NCBI GenBank assembly: GCA_006386115.1
Contig: VFIW01000020.1
Span: forward strand, 434,001-498,000
Reading direction: 5' to 3'
DNA length: 64,000 bases
Origin: Globisporangium splendens
Taxonomy: Eukaryota > Oomycota > Peronosporomycetes > Pythiales > Pythiaceae
The notes under the pieces were generated by a model. That model saw only the letters and a list, made by a program, of their open reading frames with translations. It did not search any database and was not told the DNA's origin. How positions within the stretch are numbered: the first letter of the stretch is position 1; every line of letters starts with the position of its first letter. A program made the translations under genes and the position numbers. Of this stretch, positions 21,303 through 32,084 are shown one piece after another.

Positions 21303-24300
21303 TCAATTATGAACAATCCGTACCATCGCACTTGACGACGACAGAGAAGTCGACGGTCCACCGCGTTCTGGCGACGGCAGCGAGTTTCTGCGCAATAAAT
21401 CGCGTGGATGAAGAAATGGCGCTACAGAATACACAAACATGGCAAGCATTAACCGTCATAGCAGTGGCGAATCGAATTCCCCACACTTGCAAGTGCGATA
21501 GGAGATTGTACGCACCTTCCCCCATGGACGATCGCGCATGCCGTTGACTCGCTGCTACTGCCGTGACATCTGTATCATCCTCTTCTTCGTCATCGTCTTC
21601 GTCATTGTCCACTTCCTTCTCTTCCTCTTCGTCAGAGAACTCGTCGCCGGTCTTGATGGCTTCGATCGCGTTCAGGATGCGCTCGCAGTGGATCCGGTTC
21701 TTGACGCCGAAGTCGTTGATCAGGTCGCTTTCCGTGAGATCCAAGAGCATCTCACCATCGCACCGGCGCTGCTGAAACCGAGGCTACGAACGCGAAATCA
21801 ACATTTGATTTGGACATGCTGCAGCCAACAAATGGAGAACTTGGCCAGTTTTTTTCTCTTATTGACATACCACGACTTCGGGCACTCCGACGTCTTCATG
21901 AAGCCAGAGGCACACGCTCTCCACATTCCATTCCGCAACGACTACGAAATCAAAATACGGTTAAGCCATTGAGTCAACGAGTCTACTCATTTACTATGAA
22001 ACCAAGGCTGTATCATACCTTGAACAAGCGTCAATTGGTCCTCATCGTCCTGTTCGGACACGCCACTGGTGTGCGACGCATTCCTACACGATATGCTCAT
22101 TGAGGTATAATGGAAGAGCGGTGTCCTTCCAATGTAGACGCATGCTTATACGTACCCACACGAACGCGATCCTGGTAGTGCCGCTGCAGAGCCAGCTAGT
22201 GATGATCGTCGCACACTCCACCAACTGCAAATTCGTCCCGTCCTCGACGCCAGCAACCAGTAGCAATGCCACAACGCTTCCACAAACAGCAGCAGCACGG
22301 CCAACAACGGTGTCTGCCGGAATATCGGTGCCTTCACCTGCCTTGGGCAACAACATCCCGCCACTACCTCCGCATCCGCCAACGGTATCAATAAATCACC
22401 CAGGTGGAGTGACTTCACCCTCATCGACAGCTGCAAAACCATCATCAACTGCATCAAACATGCCGCTTGGGCAGCCAAAAGCGAATGGTAAGTGCACATA
22501 GTTCTTGCGACTTCGATATCACAGTCGACTTGACAATTGCACTCGTGTACCCATTATGGTTGCTGCTGGTAGACTCGGACAACGCGCTCGCAGACCGCAT
22601 GGCGAGACGCAACTTGGCGCTCTCGCAGTTGACAAATCCGTCGGCAGCTTCCTCACCATGAAATCGGCGGGGAACTGCTGGCAGCACCGGATGCACTTGA
22701 TCGGACGCTTGGAGCACCGCACCGTGTGGCCACCAAGCGCAGCATGCGGCATCTAAGCACACGAGCAGAGCAAATTGAATCACTTAGAGTCAGACACACG
22801 TACGCTACTCAGCCAAATCAAATCAAGGACCGACGTACGCTCTCACTGCAGTGGACGCAGTTTTTCTGGCTCGCCTTGCATGACGCCTCATGCCGCGCGA
22901 GGTCCTGCGAGATGATCACCATGCTGCAGTGCTGGCAGCGCTTGGGTTTCCAGTCGCAGCTTTGCAATGAGGAAACCAGAGAGAGAGAGAGACACACATA
23001 TCACGACGTAGACGGAGTTGAAACGGTGGGTACACTTGCACCAGTCGTTGGTGGTGGACTCGTAGTGCTGCTACTCTTGTTTGGACACCGCGCCGCGAGG
23101 TGCTTGGAGATCCCGCGTTGCAGGAACTTGCCGCCGCAGTTGTTGGGGCACGGCACGAGTCGACGATCCCAGTCCTTGATATGCTCCTGCAGATCCGCGA
23201 GCTACAAACGCAATCAAACAAACAAATATGAGTCATTGGATCAGAGCAGCAGAAAGAGGGAAGATAAAGACAGAGGGGTATTGAACCCCAGACGCACTTT
23301 TTGCCGTCGAAGGCAGTGCGGACACTGTTTGAGCATCTTGTCGCAGCGCAGTTCGTGCTCAAAGAGATCGGAACCAGGCACGTCGGCATTACAATGGCGG
23401 CAAGTCTTCATGGTGCTGCTACTCGGCGTGGTGGTGGTGGTGCCAGTGCCAGTACCTGCGCCACTCGCACTGCGAGGTGACTCGTTGCTGTCCATGCTGC
23501 GTAGCTGTGTGCCAAGCGAACTCGACGATCCTCTCGCCGCGCACTGCCTCTTGTGCGCGTCAGCGTCGTTCCAGAGCACGTTGCTATCGCAAGTCGCGCA
23601 TTCCTCAGTGCGCTTGGGACATTGTGAGCGCTCGTGCTCGGTACGCTGGTCACTGCGAACGGGTAGGCGACAACGAGAACAAAGTACATGAGAAGCCGAC
23701 GACGACAGAAATGGTGTAGACGCAGCTGGGGACGGAGATAGTGGTGCAGAAGAAAGTGGCTGTGCAGGCTTGCTTTCAGTGACTACTGAGTTGATAGATG
23801 GAGCTGCGGGTCTTCCGGGTGCTTGAGGTGGCGGTGGGGGAGCTGATGCTACCTGAGGCTTACCAGTTGACTGCAGTGGATTTGGCACCGGAAGTGGTGG
23901 TCCTGGTGTAGCAGCAACATCAGGTGAGGTCTGACTTATAGGTTGAATGCGAGGCGAAGCAGGGGAGCGACACCACTAAGGCTGCCACTTCCGCTTGGTG
24001 TAGCTTTCGCTTCCAGGCTTGGCACTGCTGCTGTCGGTCGTGGGATTAGTGGACTCGGTGGAGGAGGCTTTCCCATGCTAGAAGAGGGCACTGGTGGCGC
24101 AGCTGAAGGTGGCTTTTGCTGCTGTTGCGGCGGCATCATTGAGGGAGAAGGAGGCACAGGTGGACGCGTCAACCCCGCTGTTTGCTCACTCGGGGTCACA
24201 CCTCCAGTAATGGAGTTGCTTCGTGGTCTAGAAAGTGGGGCATTACTTGACGAGGTGTCGTTTGCACGAGCAGGTTCACTCGGAGATGACGAGAGTAAAG

Positions 24301-26578
24301 CCGATGAAGACTCTGCACGAGCCAAATGAGGAGGAAGAGCATGAGGTGGTACTGCTGTTGATGATGGAAGAGATGTTGCCGCATTGATCGGGCTTGGTCC
24401 GCTTCGGATCCCTTGCTGTTGCGGCTGTGAAGTCGAAGCACTCTGCTGCTGCTGTTGCCGCATCTCCATTTCTTGCTTGCGAAGCGTTTCCACACGTAAT
24501 TTGGCCATTTCGGCTTCGGCGAGCGCACCTTTTGCCGTCGCCGCGATGGTTTCCTGGATCTTTACTGCAGGATCCTCGACTATAGCGTCTGGAGTAGCTG
24601 TAGCAGGAGGAGGAGAAGCGTCTTTTGCGACACTGGGAGCAGGTTGTCCACTTGTACTCTTGACAGCATCACCACTGCGGGTGCTGAGAGCATCGCCTAA
24701 AGTATCGGCCACCAGTGATCTGACTGACGCTGCTGTTTTGGCATCTTCTTGATCAGCTAAAGCTGCTGTAGCACTAAATGGTTTCGCTGGTTGATCTGTC
24801 GTTATCCCAGGCTTCAATGAAGGTGGAGGTGCGTCCACAGGTTTGTTAGCTGATGCTGCTGACGATTTGGACTGACCACCCACAGTACTGGCACCAGAAT
24901 TTGCCGTATCTGGCATGGAGGCAGCCCTGTGATGTCCGCCGCCACCTGCATAAGCTGTCGGAGGCTGTGACAAAGCTGGAGCCGCTGGGTAATTAGCTGA
25001 AATTGGAGCAGGTAAGCCTGGGGCAGCGACAAACTGGTGGTGAGACGAAGGTGCCCAGTAGCGAGGATACATTGGTGGAATCTGAGCCGCTTGTGCTTGT
25101 TGCTGCACTTGAGTCTGTAGCTGGAGTTGCAGATCCATTTTCTGCAGCATCGCGTCCATCGCAGTCAGGTACGCGCGGGTATCGTTGTCTGCATTCGAGC
25201 TAGCGCTACTGACAGCCGCATTGCTCTTGGGGTCATCACTGCTCATCTTCGTAGCTCTGCTTATTGCCTCCTTTGCTGATTCCTTCGCAATCTCCGCGGA
25301 CGCAGACAATGTCGCCGCAGTCTCACCAAGTTTGGCTATGGAGCCTTCACAGACACTCACCTTGTGCTCAACTGCAGCTCTTAGCGCATCGCTCTGCGCT
25401 GTCAGGGTACTCGAACACGTCTCCAATCGCTTCTGCAACTCGCTTCCTAGCGCAGAACAAGCGCTCGCAGTGTGTTTTTCGACGTCCTTGACTTTGGAAT
25501 CAACGGTTTCAATCGTCTGGTTGCGCTTCGTGCGAGTGTCCTGTGCGAGTGTGTGCACTTGATCTTCCAGACCGTGCCGTGATTTCCGGCAACTTTCTTG
25601 CACGCTCTCGATCGCCTGCTTGCACTCTGTTTGCTCGCACTCGATCACCTTCAACAAGTCGATCTGTCGCGTCTGGCACGCCGCAGCCTTCGCGTCTACC
25701 AATGCAGAAGCTGCCGTCGTGACCTCGTGCTTCACTTGCTGCATGCGGTCGTTCACATCCCGGGTATTGGCCGCGAGCTCGCTGTGGAGTTGCTGCTGCA
25801 GGGCTTTAAGTTGGGTATCAATTGACGTGGTGAGGGTGGAATGGTGTTCTTGGCAAACAGTATGAGAGCGCGTTTGCATCACCACGCACTGACGGTACAG
25901 GACTTGCCATTTATCCAGACGTGATTGCACGCTGCTCTCGAACTCTTTCACTTTGGCACGCACACGCTCGTCCATGACACCAAGCACGTGGGTTTGCAGC
26001 TCGTTCACGAGCTCAACCTTTCGCTTTGCCTTCTGGCGCGCGCGTTCTCCCTCTTCGGCGGGATCTTTGACTGGAATAGCAGGAGCATGTCCCGGCGCTA
26101 CTGGTTCCTGCTGCTGAGATTGAGAAGTTCGGCTGTCAAACATTGTCGTCATCTTAGTCACATGGCTTTTCAGCGCGTACAACTCATTACGCAACTCGCT
26201 GACTTCGTCAGTCAATCCGCGGTTAACCTTCTGCGTGAGCGCATCAAGGAGCAGATTCGAGGAGCTCGTCGTTCGCGTGATCTCGGCGATTTGCTGCGCC
26301 TGGTGCTGCAGATTTGCCTGAAACTGTGCTTTGATGAGCTCCATGCATGCATTGAACTGCACGAGGAGCTCCACGCGCGACAACTTCTCTTGAGACGTGG
26401 CGTGCAACGAGTTGCCTTGTTCGCGGATCGTGGCGACCATCTGACGGAATGGCTACTGTGGTGTGTCCGGACTGAAGGTGGTGAGGTCCACGGTCATGTC
26501 AGCAAACTGCCGGAACTGCTGCTCCAGATTCGCATCCGTGCACTTGATGATCGCCGCGAGGTTCGCCTCCCAGTCCAT
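21303..26578 (-). CDS. Coiled-coil, TRAF-type zinc finger and SAM domain protein
   Basis: Minus-strand exons read as 23974-26578, 23298-23902, 23005-23201, 22839-22959, 22657-22752, 22551-22573, 22400-22465, 22156-22224, 22019-22083, 21871-21941, 21516-21783 and 21303-21421; all phases agree (about 1,430 residues). The first exon encodes a long alpha-helical coiled coil, then a Pro/Ser/Ala-rich linker. Next come four to five TRAF-like C/H zinc fingers (for example CSRCRLPVRSDQRTEHERSQC). A SAM domain follows (EWNVESVCLWLHEDVG through GVKNRIHCERILNAIEAI), then an acidic tail. SAM and TRAF-type modules usually mediate oligomerisation and signalling scaffolds, so a cytoplasmic adaptor is inferred. 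The ATG at 26578 is followed by an in-frame TAG at codon 42 (26453-26455): either a 51-nt intron removes it or translation starts at 26440. Joins between 22150 and 22750 are the least certain. Confidence 0.65.
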
Positions 26579-28354
26579 GGCAGCACCGATCAGTCAGTCA
26601 GTCCCTTCGGCTTGCAATTGTCCCCTTGACGCGGACTTGAGCGAAGAGGTGCGTGAAAGGACGTCCACCACTCACTCACACACACTCTTGTTGAAGTGCC
26701 AAAGCCCAAAATATCTCTAAATAAATCAGATCATCCCAAAACAAAGTATCGAATTTTGGGGGTCGTCATATTGGTGCCCTCCAGCTGTTTGGTGAAACAA
26801 CAAAGAGATCTTTTTGGCGAAGAGCCAGCGTTCTTTTTTTGTGCGTGGGAGTCGACGCGCGAATAAATTACCATATAAATTTCAACAAGCTGATTGAGTG
26901 GACGGGAGCAGGTGTGTAGCGGAGGGGCAAGGGCAAACTGGTGGAGGAGCGTCCTGATTGGCGTAAAAAGCGACCAAGGTGCAGAAATACGCTGGGTGCG
27001 AGAGTTGTCACACGAGAGGGATCCGCTCTCCACCTTGCGGATCGGATGGTGGCCGCAACGTGCACCCGGCACAGTGTGCCGGATGGTGGATGGCGGTGGA
27101 CGAAGGCGGCAAATGGCAATGGAGTGCAAGTCGCCAGTTCAGTCACTTGACCAGTGTGTGCGCGTGTTGCACATGCAGTGAGTGCAATTGTCACTAGAAG
27201 AGACATCCAAAAGGAAAAGGGGACGCTGCAGCAAATTGTTAAGCTGTCTCTAAAATGAATGCCTGCTGGAAGAAAAGAACCAAATCGAGTCGCAGTCCAA
27301 ACAAGAGCTGGCTGCCAACATGTTTCACCGAAGCTCGCAGTGTGAGCTGCTCGTCATTTTATAAGGCACCACCAGCAAGAATGTTCCTTGCACTCTATTC
27401 TCGAAGAGGAGCTTTCATCAACCCACTTTTTAGTTTTTCGAGGAACTCTCTTCTGGCGCAAACGTCTGCTCACTTGTTCGTGTGCTGACGACGGAGGGTG
27501 GCACAGAGTGAATGAATCCTCCTTTGCTCGCATCCATCACCACTCCAGAGAGTGTTGGTTGGCCGATGTCAACCTGCCAGCCAGTCAGTGCACAATCAGG
27601 CCAAGTCGGTGTGGGTGTTCTAGAACAAGTCGTGCAAGGAGCAGCCGACGGTGATCCACGGTGCATGAGCGAGGCGAAAGCACCGCCGCCACGTACGTGG
27701 GTGAATGCTGCTGACGATGGGCTATTGCGGACACGTTTGTTTCCGCCAGTGGTGGCTTCTGCGATCGAAACCATCAGTTTGCATCTCCTTCATTCCTATT
27801 TGGTGTTGCAATGCGGACAGGAGCGGGAAGTAATTTATTTACTGTAGTAATTTAGTGGATAACATCGCATGTTGAACTGAACCTGCGCATTTTGAATGGT
27901 CTTCAACCGCCCAACTCCAAACCATCACTCTTGTGCCATTCCGCGCATTTGGTTGGTGCAGAATGTTCGCATCTGCTATGTTTAGAACTGGTAAATTACA
28001 TCCCCCCATCTCTTTATCCATATGAATGAGTGCAAACAATCACAACAAAATCAAAAAAAAGAATAGATTACCATCGATGTTGATCCACAGAACAACGTGG
28101 CTCTCCTTAAAATAAATAACCGATCCCCAAACCCCTTTTAGCTATGAAGCGGCAGGGAAAGGGGACGCGAGGGGGACGGGGAGCGAAAGAGAAAAGCCAG
28201 GAGACAGGCAGAAGGCATTTGGCCGTTCGCCAGGCGAGCCACAAGCGAAATTGAGCGCCAAAGGGCAGGCAAAGAGCTTCGCACACACGTCCCAACGCTT
28301 TCTCCGCATTCACGTATCCGCCGCCTGCTCTCTCTGTCGATCTGTTTGCACACA
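26579..28354. other. Intergenic with weak coding candidates
   Basis: 1.8 kb with no recognisable conserved gene. Near 27,100-27,400 on the plus strand are short, Gln/Glu/Lys-rich frames that look coiled-coil-like but need several frame changes to connect. A 111-residue frame at 27512-27847 is listed separately. The right end should contain the promoter of the acidic protein gene at 28355. Confidence 0.4.
27512..27847 (+). CDS. Small open frame, possible last exon (hypothetical)
   Basis: 111-residue frame with an ATG and a stop. Composition is ordinary (Ala/Val/Pro/Ser rich, with PESVGWP and PPPRTWVNAADDG) and ends in a helical, Leu-rich tail. I do not recognise it. It may be the terminal exon of a spliced plus-strand gene whose earlier exons are the coiled-coil-like fragments around 27,100-27,400, or a chance frame. 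An antisense frame of similar length (27430-27774) overlaps it, which lowers confidence. Confidence 0.25.
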   Translation: MNPPLLASITTPESVGWPMSTCQPVSAQSGQVGVGVLEQVVQGAADGDPRCMSEAKAPPPRTWVNAADDGLLRTRLFPPVVASAIETISLHLLHSYLVLQCGQEREVIYLL

Positions 28355-29119
28355 ATGGACTCGCCCAACACGCCGTGCTCGATGACCAGCCACCAGGCGA
28401 TCATGAAGTGTCCGTGGCAGTGGCGCCAGCCTTTCCTGGACGAGAAGCGCGAGTCGCGCAAGCGCAAGGTCGGCGACGGCTACTTTTACGACCCAGTGGA
28501 CCCGAACTTCGTGGACCACTTGCTTCCCGGGCACGCAAAGAAGTTTTGCGCGAACCTGCTCGAGTCGGATGAGAAGGAGAAGATCCAAATGGAGATCCAG
28601 CGCCTCATGACCAAGAAGGAGGAGCAAGCCGACCGCATGTTCTACGACGCGCTCTTCTTCGGCGAGAGTGAAAGCAGTACCAGCGAGACCGCGAAGCAAC
28701 ACACAACGGCGAAGAGCAGCAGCGACAAGCGCTCGGCAGAAGCGGACGCGGATCTGCTGCTGTCGCCCCAGTCTCCGACTGCAAGCAGCGACGAGGAAAG
28801 CAGCAGCGATGTCGTCAGCCAAGAGAACATGGCGCTGATCGACAGCATCCTGCTTATGACCAAGTCGGTAGACGAATCGTCGCTGTTGGCGTCCCCCAAG
28901 AGCGTGTCTTCGCCGCTGTCGCCAGTGCTCGAAGAATACGACGACGTAGACAGTCTGAACCTCAACAGCTCGGATGAGAGCAGCAGCTTCGACGAGCCGC
29001 TGTACGAGCGCTCGTCGTCGCTCGAGCTGATGTCGGACAACCTCCAAGATAATTATTTCGCGTCAGAAGACGGAGATCTGCTCGACTTCCCAACAACGTC
29101 GTCCATTTCCTCCGATTAG
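28355..29119 (+). CDS. Acidic, serine-rich protein of unknown function
   Basis: Single exon, 254 residues from the ATG at 28355. The N-terminal 90 residues are the structured-looking part: KCPWQWRQPFLDEKRESRKR, then DGYFYDPVDPNFVDHLLPGH and a helical EKEKIQMEIQRLMTKKEEQA. The remaining two thirds are Ser/Asp/Glu rich and probably disordered, with many SP and SSDE sites typical of proline-directed and casein-kinase-2-type phosphorylation. No known domain is evident. The basic KRESRKRK stretch could be a nuclear localisation signal (inference). A nuclear regulatory protein is possible, but no function can be assigned. Confidence 0.6.
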   Translation: MDSPNTPCSMTSHQAIMKCPWQWRQPFLDEKRESRKRKVGDGYFYDPVDPNFVDHLLPGHAKKFCANLLESDEKEKIQMEIQRLMTKKEEQADRMFYDALFFGESESSTSETAKQHTTAKSSSDKRSAEADADLLLSPQSPTASSDEESSSDVVSQENMALIDSILLMTKSVDESSLLASPKSVSSPLSPVLEEYDDVDSLNLNSSDESSSFDEPLYERSSSLELMSDNLQDNYFASEDGDLLDFPTTSSISSD

Positions 29120-29859
29120 AAGCTTCCGCGCGCTTTCCTCCCTCCCTCCCTCTCCTCCAAGCTCCGCATTCTCCTCCATGATCAGTTTTACATGACTCGC
29201 AGTTGGATGTGTGCATGTGTAAGTTTTTATTTATTATTATTCCCTGTAGCCCTTTGCGACCAAGTTGCTGCGTATATATGCGCTATCGTATGAAGCCATG
29301 CTCTCGTGCTCGAGATGTTTGGATAAGAAAGTAGCGAAACGAAATCCCCAACCAAACCAACCCAACGTAATCCCTATAAACAATAATGAAAATCGTTGTT
29401 ACCTTTTATTATTCTTATCAAAACACATACCTCGTCATTGCTACTCCTTCGTCTCCTTTTGCTCGTGCTTGCTTGACCAGGTCAGATCGGGTTGGAGAGA
29501 CCTCGCCATCCTTCGTAGCCAAGGTGCACAGTTCGCATGCGTGAAAAGGATCTGAGCGCGTGTCGTCGATGAAAAATTGCCCCTGTGACCCTTTCTCTCC
29601 CTTACCCCTTCTTGAGCTGAACAGGTACTGAGATATTTCTGTAACCACCGCTGTGCGTATCCTAATGTCTTCTGCGTTCTGAGACGACAACGCGCTCGCC
29701 GTTGGTCCACCGCAGCTTCATAACCGACCATTGCATGTACGAACATCCGTGCTTCCGCGCGCTTTCTTCTTCAACAGTCAATAGGATGACCCTCTCCCTT
29801 CCAAATCACTACCGGCTTCTTCTACTCGTCCGCTCGCTCAGGAAATATTCCTTCCATTC
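29120..29859. other. Intergenic, convergent 3' flanks
   Basis: 740 bp between the stop of the acidic protein gene (+) and the stop of the Ask1-like gene (-). It should hold both 3' UTRs. The one frame worth noting, at 29418-29690 on the minus strand, is listed separately. Confidence 0.5.
29418..29690 (-). CDS. Small open frame downstream of Ask1-like gene (hypothetical)
   Basis: 90-residue minus-strand frame with a plausible protein composition (starts MSSQNAEDIRIRTAVVTEIS; later GQFFIDDTRSDPFHACELC). The frame stays open upstream without an ATG. A second overlapping minus-strand frame (29441-29746) is also open, so this may be chance. No domain is recognised. Confidence 0.2.
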   Translation of the reverse strand: MSSQNAEDIRIRTAVVTEISQYLFSSRRGKGEKGSQGQFFIDDTRSDPFHACELCTLATKDGEVSPTRSDLVKQARAKGDEGVAMTRYVF

Positions 29860-31714
29860 TTACACTGGAATCTGCCAGAACATCGTGCCTTCAACTACGA
29901 ACGGTCGCAAAAGCCGCCTGGACACCAAGGTATCCAGCAAGATCTCAATCTTCTCTTTGCCATAGTCAGGAAGCTTTTCAGCAAGCTGGTCCACGCTCTG
30001 CTCAAATCAACGATAGTGTGAGACATCATGAGCAACAAACAGTATCATACCATTCAGCAGTACTTACAAAGGTTGGAAGATTCGCGTTATCGATCCCTTG
30101 GAACTTGCTGTACAAGGTTGAAATTTGGACCGCTCCGACTCCTCGCTGGACACGCCAACACGAGAGCAAAGTTAGATTATATCGATCATGCAGTAAGAAC
30201 AACGATAATGGTGAAAATCCCAGCATGCGAACCTGGAATGCAGCCGGGAAAAGGGCAATCTCAAATTGAGGAGCGGGTTCACCGGCATTGAACGAGTCGT
30301 CGTAGTCTTGAAGCTTGGATTCTTGAGACATGGTTCCAATATCGAGATTCGCGCCTACCAAACGATTTGAGAGTGGTGTATGCGGCGTCATTGCCTTCAA
30401 TTGGGTTCGAAGCAGCGGAGACGCCAAATCAAAAGGTGGGGTCACAGGATCCTCGTCTGCCATGAGATCCTGACTCGCCCGCGCAACGCTGGCTTCTATG
30501 CTTGCACGGCTCTCAAGTGGGCGAAATTTCGTTGGCGTGGAGTAGTCTGGAACGCCCATGCTGTACTTTCGCCGCAAGCTCGAAAAGGATCCAGGAGACT
30601 TCCACTTCGGAGAGCTGAAGCCTGGGCTGGACTTGTTCGGGTTGACAGGGTAATGCGTCATTGGGTATGCGGTAGATGGCTTCGACTCCGGACTTTGTAA
30701 GCGCTTTCGCTTCCGGTGAGATGCACTTGACAACCCCATTGGCGAGCCTGCACGACTGTCAGCAGTGGGAGTTCGCGCTGGTGATTGAGCTCCAAGAGTC
30801 ACCTCAGCATCTAATGTAGCGAACATTGGCATCTCTGGCGTTGATGGTGTGGCTGATTCCTCCTGCTCTTGACTCTCTCTGCTCTTGGTAGACTTGCCAG
30901 CTTTTGGTGGTGTGAACTCGAATGCCCCCATTTTCATCAGATTCTTGCTGATTGGACTGTTGTGAGCAACGCTGCTGATTGCCGAGTCTGGAGTCATGAT
31001 ACGTCTCTCTCCACCTTGGCGTTGATTTGACTGAATATCACACATACCATCATGCAGTGAGAGATCAGCAACAGCATGATAAAATCGGCAAAGCATACAC
31101 AAGCAACTACAAAGACAGGTTACCTTCAGGACTCCGGTGCGAATGGGGGAGCTCATCGCAGGAGACCAGTTGCTTCGCTCCTCTGTATTGATCGATGACG
31201 AAACGTCATGAGCATTCCCATTCTGGCGATACGCTGGGGTCGGCATGTACGACGTTCTCGTCATCTGCGGGAGGTTATCGCTCGCAATACTGACGTTGAA
31301 ACTCTCGTTCACACTGCGCTCTAGATGCTGCGCCAAAGTCGTGGTCTTGAACAACTGCTCGCCGACCACGATCGACTCCTCGTCGTCTTCATATTCGTCG
31401 TCCTGTTCGTTGTATTCGCTTCTATCACCTCCTCTGCCTCTTCTACTCTTTCCTACAGCTGCACGGGATCCTGGCGTCGATCGCGCGTACGTCGACGTCG
31501 CGGGGGTGGCCGGCGGTCTCCTGACAACTGGCTGGTACGCGAACGATTCAAAGAGGGGCTTCCACACCTGCGTGGCCTCGTGGATCTGCTTCAGGATCTG
31601 GTGATGGCGCCGCACGGTCGTGCAGATCTGCGTCGCCGAGCGGTGCGCCGAGCAGATGTTGGCGTCGATCTCCTGCAGCAGGTACGTGATCCGCTGCTGC
31701 GTGTCTTCCTCCAT
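29860..31714 (-). CDS. ASK1: Dam1/DASH kinetochore complex subunit Ask1-like
   Basis: Four exons: 31124-31714, 30233-31030, 30068-30145 and 29860-29998, in phase (about 534 residues). The first 60 residues match the Ask1 family: EEDTQQRITYLLQEIDANIC, then HRSATQICTTVRRHHQ and VWKPLFESF. This corresponds to the family pattern LLQEID..H....I......VWxGxKFWKxFFE. In fungi Ask1 is part of the ten-subunit Dam1/DASH ring that couples kinetochores to microtubule ends and is phosphorylated by Cdk1. The long middle is Ser/Pro rich with many SP/TP sites. The last exons form a compact helical C-terminus ending DTLVSRRLLRPFVVEGTMFW, which looks winged-helix-like. The ATG at 31714 sits immediately before the conserved helix; an upstream in-frame ATG exists at 31807. 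Family call rests on the N-terminus only. Confidence 0.65.
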
Positions 31715-32084
31715 TTTCGCCGCCACGTTCCGATGACTCGATCTGTCGGCGCTCAATTCGCGCGCGCAAACCAAATTCAAATTGCCAGAAGACGTTGGAG
31801 ACTGCACTCTAAATCAAAACAAGGTTGATTGTTTTGACACCACATAGACTCAACGAGTGGTTTTGGAGGAGCATGACAACAAAGTCACAAAAGACGGTGT
31901 ATTTGATGGAGTTGGTGTCAATACTAGGGTTTCCCATTTGTCGCGTACCACATGAAATGCTTTCCCGCGCATCACTTTTGAATTCAAACTCGAATCTGTA
32001 CCCACGTCTGCACTGCAGACAGACGAGTATCGTGCGGAGACCCTGCAGCCAATTCCAAGCGCATTACCCGAAGACGAAGCAGCC
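31715..32084. promoter_or_regulatory. Divergent promoter region, Ask1-like / H4-like genes
   Basis: 370 bp shared by two divergent starts, both encoding proteins with possible chromosome roles. No specific binding motif could be recognised by eye. Confidence 0.4.

Noticed and set aside
22100..22501. Plus-strand 133-residue Pro/Ser/Thr-rich frame
   Set aside because: Looks like a disordered linker, but it lies antisense to minus-strand exons and introns of the TRAF/SAM gene, which join in phase on both sides; most likely a shadow of that sequence.
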